Positions 19,367-25,000 of a stretch of 25,000 nucleotides of DNA are shown one piece after another (positions within the stretch are counted from its first letter, which is position 1; every line of letters begins with the position of its first letter). The stretch is from Owenia fusiformis (Eukaryota; Annelida; Polychaeta; Sabellida; Oweniidae), in contig CAIIXF020000161.1 of assembly GCA_903813345.2 (NCBI GenBank), positions 1 to 25,000 on the forward strand, given 5' to 3'. A model generated the notes under the pieces. The model was not told where the DNA came from, did no database searches, and saw nothing but the letters and a program-made list of their open reading frames with translations. The translations under genes were made by a program, and so were the position numbers.

Positions 19367-20264
19367 CTTCCATGATGATTTTGCCCTTGATGCGATCATT
19401 TAATCGTTCAGCAGGTTTCGACATGCGGAACTAATTAAACCGTAATAAGATGGTATCGTTACAGAAATAATGTGATCAACGCATGCATACATACCTTATG
19501 AATAAATACAAATCATCACATACCCCCCTGTAACCTCATCGATGTATAATTATGAAAATGTTGGGAGAAGGCTTTTTCTTAGTTTAGAAAACTCTGTTCT
19601 GGTTCCGGTAACATCGAAATGGCAAATCCTTTCAGGAATAAACCGCCGTTAGCAACACTGAACGAAACAAGTTCATAAAACGAAACGAACCCCGGTTATC
19701 CTATATATAAGTACAAAATATTGTAATACTGTAGGAGGCTTGCAATAAACATTGAAGTTATTAAAATGTAACAATTGTAATGTAATTGTAATTGCATGTA
19801 TGCTGAGTAAAATACATGATCCCAGTTATAAACAATTGAGTGTATTCCTAGGTACGTTTTTGCAAGCAGAAAACCATAAACAATTACCATAATTTAATAT
19901 TTAGGCACAATTATTCAACACAATCACAATCTAGCACAATCAATGACATCTATATTTCTTTGAGCTGAAATTACCAGTAATCAAATGCATCAATAATGTT
20001 GCGAGTATTGCTTTTTAAAGTTTTTATAAATAACAATAGAGTAAACTTGGGTGAATACACGCGCTGTTTGAATAAAGCAAAGATTCGTGTCATACTGGAT
20101 GGTTATAATAAATATCAATATTGAAGAACAATTTCGTTTCGCTGACCAAGTTTACTTTGGCGACGCACAGACAGACATTGCCGTCTCATAAATTGGTAAG
20201 AATAAGACTCATTTTACGATTAAAAATGAACATTTAACACAATAATATTATGTGAAATCGCCTG
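19367..20264. other. Non-coding, possible promoter or untranslated exons
   Basis: No ORF is supported. 19590-19690 has more CpG than its surroundings and holds a ggttccggtaac word. Minus-strand donor CATAAG|gtatgt (exon end 19495) is a possible partner for the VMA21 acceptor. Plus-strand donor AATTG|gtaaga (exon end 20195) is a strong match to consensus and could end an untranslated first exon for a gene to the right. Confidence 0.3.
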
Positions 20265-20500
20265 ATGAAATGTGGTTTTATATTATTGTTAAGTATCAGT
20301 GTCATATTAGCGAGGAAAAGTGGTTTCGATAGATCCACAACTTGCATCAAAGGAAAGAAGAGCATGGAGGTTAAACTCAATAATGGCCCCAAGAAAAAAT
20401 TCCTAATAGTAAAGAACGCCGTTATTGAGTTTAACGACGTTGAACTAATTTATTTGTTGAATATTTTAAAGTATGATAATGGATTGCGGCGGCAAATATG
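20265..20500 (+). CDS. Possible first exon of a secreted small protein, unrecognised
   Basis: An ATG at 20265 opens a frame that starts MKCGFILLLSISVILA, a good signal-peptide core, followed by a lysine-rich segment with two cysteines in total. The frame closes at 20504 if unspliced (79 residues), but a consensus-like donor (ATATG|gtaaaa) lies at 20501, so this may be the first coding exon of a longer gene. I see no matching downstream exon. The neighbouring fucosidase has its own start and signal peptide, so it is not a continuation of this frame. It may equally be a chance ORF. Confidence 0.25.
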
Positions 20501-20504
20501 GTAA

Positions 20505-21321
20505 AAATTAATGTATGGGCGAAACATGTACTGTAAATGGGAAGGAATTTTCTTGACATAAAGGGGCAGTGCCCCAAACTTGGAACGTAATACCCCCTGG
20601 GTAAATTCTTTCGTGTTTTTTCCAATGACCATTGCGCATGTATCATATAAGATCAACCAATCACATTTGAGATGTGCAGAAAATATACGCATAGAACAGA
20701 ACCAAAGAACCGAATCAGTTGTAGATTACCCGATCTAAATTTCCAAAAATTCTGCTAAGATCAATATTGACATGTTGTTGCTGTGTCGTGTTTGGCTGCG
20801 TTCCACAATGTAACCTAGCAGGAGGGATGACATAGAACAAACTGCTAAGTAGACGCACAGTGACATTTCATTATTTCGTTATTTTAACCATATGAACTTA
20901 TCTAGAGAATAAGTGTTTTATCTTAATTAAGGCATGTGACAAAGGGAGTAATTTTTACCTTCACCTTTCCATTTGAATTTTTTACAAAAGAATAAAAATG
21001 TTGTATATTTTCTTAATTTCTCATTACAACTTATATACTATGCGTACTATGCCAAATGTAGATATAGAATACATACCTTTGTAACGTTGAAATAAGGGAA
21101 AATATATCGAAATTTGTCAGAAACAGAAATTTGAAAAGTATTTCCGGTTTCACTTTCTATATTATAAAATGTTAAACTTCAAAAACTTATATTACAGCGA
21201 AAATAATGAACTAATTTCAATTAAACCACTTAGCCAATAATTTAACTATTTAAGAGAATCAAATTTAAATAAATAAATTGTGTAACTAATTCTTTATTCA
21301 AAATCCATTTTAAATCAATGA
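20505..21321. other. Non-coding DNA upstream of the fucosidase gene
   Basis: No supported ORF. An inverted match to 18461-18495 lies at about 20697-20730. A plausible acceptor (ttatattacag, ending 21197) could join an upstream untranslated exon to the fucosidase exon; this is not proven. Confidence 0.4.
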
Positions 21322-21343
21322 TCATGTGACTGATCCCGGAAGT
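21322..21343 (+). promoter_or_regulatory. M-box and ETS-type site next to the fucosidase start
   Basis: TCATGTGA (21322-21329) is the M-box bound by MiT/TFE factors, the family that includes TFEB, which drives lysosomal genes through E-box (CLEAR) sites. CCGGAAGT (21336-21343) is an ETS-family consensus often found at transcription starts. Both lie within 40 bp of the start codon. Function is inferred only. Confidence 0.4.
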
Positions 21344-21358
21344 AAACAACAAAACAAA

Positions 21359-22735
21359 ATGTATGGAAAAATTGTGCTTATTCTTTGTGGTCTTTGTGTG
21401 CTTACAGCTAATATACATTGCAAATATCAACCAAATTGGGAGTCTTTAGATAGTAGACCACTACCTGCATGGTACGATGAGGCTAAGTTTGGAATCTTCA
21501 TCCACTGGGGAGTATTCTCAGTGCCTAGTTTTCACACTGAATGGTTTTGGCATGAATGGCACTATAACAAAACTGAATTTGTGAACTTTATGAAAAAGAA
21601 CTATCCTCCGGGTTTCACTTATGCTGACTTTGCACCTATGTTTACTGCAGAATTCTATAATCCCGATTCTTGGGCAAAAGTTCTGGAAAATTCTGGTGCC
21701 AAATATGTTGTCCTGGTTACAAAACACCATGAGGGGTTCACAAATTGGCCATCGAAAGCCTCGTGGAATTGGAATGCTATGGACGTTGGTCCACATAGAG
21801 ATCTTGTTGGTGATCTTGCAACTGCTGTAAGGAAACATGCACCAAATGTTCACTTTGGTGTGTACCATTCAATGATGGACTGGTTTAACCCTCTCTATCT
21901 GCAAGACAAAGCAAATAACTTTACAACGCAAGAATTTGTCAAGAATAAATGTATGCCTGAATTATATGAGCTGATTAATAACTACAAGCCAGATGTGTTA
22001 TGGTCTGATGGGGATTGGGAAACCACATACAAATATTGGAATGCTACAGAGTTCATAGCTTGGCTGTATAACGAAAGTCCAGTAAAAGACACAATTGCGA
22101 TAAATGACCGTTGGGGAAACGATGCAAGGTGTAAGCATGGAGGATTCCTGAACTGTAATGATAAGTACAATCCAGGTGTCCTGCAGAAACGCAAATGGGA
22201 AAACTGTATGTCTATTGATCGTGGATCGTGGGGATATAGGCGTGATGCTAATCTTGAGGATTACTACAACACAAGCTCATTGGTTGCAATTCTTGCTGAG
22301 ACTGTCAGCACAGGTGGAAATCTCCTCATGAACATAGGACCTACTCATGATGGCCGCATATTACCAATTTTCCAACAACGTCTTAAAGATATGGGTGAAT
22401 GGCTCAAAGTGAATGGAGAGGCTATTTACAAAACAAGACCATGGAGCCATCAGAATGACACCATTACCCCAGCTGTATGGTACACCAGTAAACCTGATCA
22501 AGGTGGGACCATCAATGTGTATGCTATTGTATTGAATTGGCCTAAGACTAATACATTGATCCTTGGAGCTCCTCTCTCAACATCTTCAACCAAAGTGTCC
22601 CTTTTGGGATATGCTGGGTATTTCAGCTATGTACCTCTATCTCAAGGAATCAGGATTGACATTCCATCCATACCCTTCAACCAGATGCCTTGCCAATGGG
22701 CTTGGGTGTTTAAGATAAAATACTTAAAAAATTAA
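21359..22735 (+). CDS. FUCA1: Secreted/lysosomal alpha-L-fucosidase, GH29, intronless
   Basis: The enzyme hydrolyses terminal alpha-L-fucose from glycoproteins and glycolipids, normally in lysosomes or after secretion. I start it at ATG 21359, not the longer frame that would need GTG, because it then begins with a signal peptide ([21 protein letters not shown]). The product is 458 residues, the usual family length. Visible GH29 landmarks are [12 protein letters not shown] (His49), [14 protein letters not shown] (His123-His124), [24 protein letters not shown] with Asp217 as the probable nucleophile, and [18 protein letters not shown] with Glu281 at the position proposed as acid/base in the human enzyme. 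[14 protein letters not shown] segment and a beta-rich C-terminal domain follow. About six N-glycosylation sequons fit a secretory route. Vertebrate FUCA1 has several exons, whereas this copy has none. No lesion is seen. FUCA1 versus FUCA2 orthology is not settled by this sequence. Confidence 0.96.
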   Translation: MYGKIVLILCGLCVLTANIHCKYQPNWESLDSRPLPAWYDEAKFGIFIHWGVFSVPSFHTEWFWHEWHYNKTEFVNFMKKNYPPGFTYADFAPMFTAEFYNPDSWAKVLENSGAKYVVLVTKHHEGFTNWPSKASWNWNAMDVGPHRDLVGDLATAVRKHAPNVHFGVYHSMMDWFNPLYLQDKANNFTTQEFVKNKCMPELYELINNYKPDVLWSDGDWETTYKYWNATEFIAWLYNESPVKDTIAINDRWGNDARCKHGGFLNCNDKYNPGVLQKRKWENCMSIDRGSWGYRRDANLEDYYNTSSLVAILAETVSTGGNLLMNIGPTHDGRILPIFQQRLKDMGEWLKVNGEAIYKTRPWSHQNDTITPAVWYTSKPDQGGTINVYAIVLNWPKTNTLILGAPLSTSSTKVSLLGYAGYFSYVPLSQGIRIDIPSIPFNQMPCQWAWVFKIKYLKN

Positions 22736-23051
22736 AAACTTATGAACTGAAATATTACATTGATTGCCTGACAACGAGCTGTGTGTTATAATTATGCCAT
22801 GACAACAGGACAACATTGATCTGACAACCATTTAGGAAAGCAATTTCATTGATGACATTTTTTACTATAATCTCAAATAGGCCTAGGCCCTATGCAATGT
22901 ACTTATGTAAATATTTTGGCAAGGTACTTGAACTGATTGATTTGCTCACCATTTGGGATGATTTATAATACCTTTATTAGTATAAAAGGTATGTGTTTGT
23001 TCAGGTTGATGGCAACTAGATTCTACAGAAGGGTAATCCAATTTGCATGCA

Positions 23052-23057
23052 AATAAA
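23052..23057 (+). terminator. Candidate poly(A) signal AATAAA of the fucosidase gene
   Basis: An exact hexamer about 315 nt after the stop codon, the first good one I found. It is inferred to end the fucosidase transcript. Confidence 0.4.
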
Positions 23058-25000
23058 GTTTCCCATATCTTTTATTTGAAGTATGACCCATCAATTGTGA
23101 CATCTGTAGAAACAAAAAGTTTTGGGTTCACATTCACACTATATATTGCAAGAGATTAGATTCATTTGACAATGTATTGATTTATTTGATGTTTACATGC
23201 CAGTTGTTCATCAGTACAAAATCCTGGTGTTTACATAAATCAATATCTATGTACCTTGTTTTGGGGTCATTTTCATTTTCAGTGGAGGCTGATAAAAAGG
23301 TTTTGTTCAGATAGAAAGATGGCACTGTTGTTTGTAATTTACTACATTACTTTATCATCTTTTAATCAAGACTATAAATTAATTTTTTATAGATGAGGGA
23401 TTTATGGGCATTATAAATAACAGCTGAATATTCATTTAACAGATTTACATCTGAGGTTAAATGCTATTTACATACATTGTTTTATTTTATTTTGTATACA
23501 GTCTCAAGACATTCCACTGCATGTTGCTCAAACTTACTATTATCATTATGGTTATGTTCCTTTAGAAGAAGAGAGATAAGGGGTTGACAAAATTGAAAGC
23601 AACACATGTAATTGATATATTATTTGGCATCTCAAATATAATATCTCAATGTAAATTTTCCAAATTAATAAATGATGTCCATATTTTTGGAAAAATGAAA
23701 TGTAAAAATCTATGAATTTTGGAGGACTTTAGAAATACACAGTAATAACTTAATTATGAGCCAAAAATATTTTAGAATTAAAAAATTGCCAAGGTTGCTC
23801 ACTTGATCTGATTCTGCTAATGATAAACGAGACCTTTTGAACATAGATGTAAGACTAGATCTACCTTGAATCATGTGTTAAGTGAACACAACTTCAGCTG
23901 GTTTAAGGTGTGCACATTGAGGGTGTCCAAGTTACATATAATTGATTCTGATAATAACATAGGAGTCAATAGGACATCCAAAATATAATCGTAATACTGA
24001 AAATCAATGTTACATGTTGATTTCCATGCACATGGTTGACAGTATAATGTAACTAAATATTGCGACTGTGATATACTGTACATATTTAGTGTGAAGAGAA
24101 AATAAAACATTTTGTATACCATATAACCAATCTTATATGTGTGTTCTTGAAAAGGGTGATATTGACCTCAAAAGGGCTTATCATGACTAAATTTTATTGA
24201 TCACAAATACATTTGTGAGTCGCATATTGCAAAATATCTTAAGCCTTGGCAACTAACCCTTGGACAGTAATCAGAATAGGATACTATCTTGACTCAATAG
24301 ATGGGAAAATCAGGAAAACATTTCAGAAAAAACATGTGGGTGGGTTGTTTGCATCTATCCTGTCTCAAAGTCGAAATTATTTTATGATCTCTAAGAGTGC
24401 TTTTCCTGGAAGTAATGCATTTGTCTAACATATGCAACTGTCTAAATTCTCAGAAAATAGCCAAAATCCAACATTTGACTGTCCAAAATCTATTGCGATA
24501 CTTTTTCTCCTTCTTTGAGGACATGGAGGCAATGTCATCAATTCAGGTAATTGTTGGACACGGACACAAATGACTGCACTGAGTTACCTACATGGACTGC
24601 ATTGCTTCCCCATCCTCTAATTACATTTTTGCTGACCCCTTCACTCTCTACAAAAAGTAAATTAATATTTATTAATTTTCCTTATCAAAAGTTGATTCCT
24701 TTTGCTTAAGATACATACAAAAATGCAATAAATCAACAAAGCAATTAATTAATTACATTTGTGAGTATACATAATATTCATTGACCTTGTCCCTTACATC
24801 TTGTCTACATGTATATGTTGGATTGTTGGTATAGTTGAGTCAATGATTGATTGAAATAAGAAAAGAGAAATGACACTTTAGCTGGATTTGAATTAATGAC
24901 AATCAAACAAAATGAATGTATTCATATGTATCTAACCAATTTATTTTCATTATGAGTAGCAATATTTGTACATGATACCTTAATAAAATATTAACAAAAC
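23058..25000. other. Non-coding, AT-rich stretch
   Basis: No gene, RNA gene or large repeat is supported. tcttttatttgaagtatgac at 23069-23088 matches 441-460 with one base missing, so it is a dispersed word. Short ORFs at 23871-24122 (minus) and 24246-24428 (plus) have no protein-like features or start context. Confidence 0.5.

Noticed and set aside
19610-19677. Short plus-strand ORF starting ATGGCAAATCC after a CpG-richer patch, as a first coding exon
   Set aside because: Only 19-20 codons with no good donor before the stop.
21326-21358. Extension of the fucosidase by 11 residues to position 21326
   Set aside because: The codon there is GTG, which is not a normal animal start, and the extension would bury the signal peptide.
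24246-24428. 60-residue ORF near the right edge
   Set aside because: It opens with TTG, not ATG, and has no domain, splice sites or composition that support coding.
1-25000. tRNA, rRNA or CRISPR content
   Set aside because: No tRNA B-box in a cloverleaf context, no rRNA-like conserved block, and no regularly spaced identical repeats with unique spacers were seen; the tandem arrays have diverged units without spacers.

Overview
The window reads as nuclear DNA of an animal, most likely a marine invertebrate. It is AT-rich and sparsely genic, its genes are eukaryotic (one has GT-AG introns and genes end near AATAAA signals), and about a third of it is dispersed or palindromic repeat. The 'fold-back' MITEs, the GACA/GACAGATGG runs next to a 'cctccgaacttcgtc' tail, and the frequent tacatgta words resemble lophotrochozoan (mollusc or brachiopod-like) or other marine invertebrate genomes. 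This placement is an impression from sequence style, not from a search.

Layout. 1-2840: non-coding, with two small hairpins. 2844-5145: a decayed transposon-like unit. Long inverted repeats flank a broken protein gene carrying an LPALHAFTGCN motif; a 609-bp fold-back element sits inside that gene, and the right repeat is duplicated in tandem. 5640-7630: a promoter-like segment with a perfect CRE, then a three-exon gene for a small basic (probably nuclear) protein that I do not recognise, with a fold-back MITE in intron 1. 8298-8767 and 9051-9189: two more palindromic elements. 10437-11175: six degenerate units of about 135-150 bp, each centred on GCCATTTTNNAAAATGGC. 11333-11529: a mariner-type MITE. 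12336-13397: an intronless gene for a divergent HAD-like protein. 14801-15086: the VMA21 coding exon, minus strand. 15681-16030: a 162-bp tandem repeat. 16597-17922: an element copy that appears split by an inverted copy of itself. 18644-19189: a MITE with perfect 13-bp terminal repeats and a 6-bp target duplication, holding an uninterrupted run of 62 G. 20265-20500: a possible signal-peptide exon. 21359-22735: a complete intronless GH29 alpha-L-fucosidase gene. 22736-25000: non-coding.

The recognisable genes do not form an operon or pathway. VMA21 (V-ATPase assembly, hence organelle acidification) and the fucosidase (an acid lysosomal glycosidase) both belong to endolysosomal biology, and an M-box (TCATGTGA) lies 30 bp before the fucosidase start. 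No complete new multi-gene system is visible. The most unusual items are the nested transposon-like unit at 2844-5145, the self-interrupted element at 16597-17922 and the poly-G-bearing MITE.
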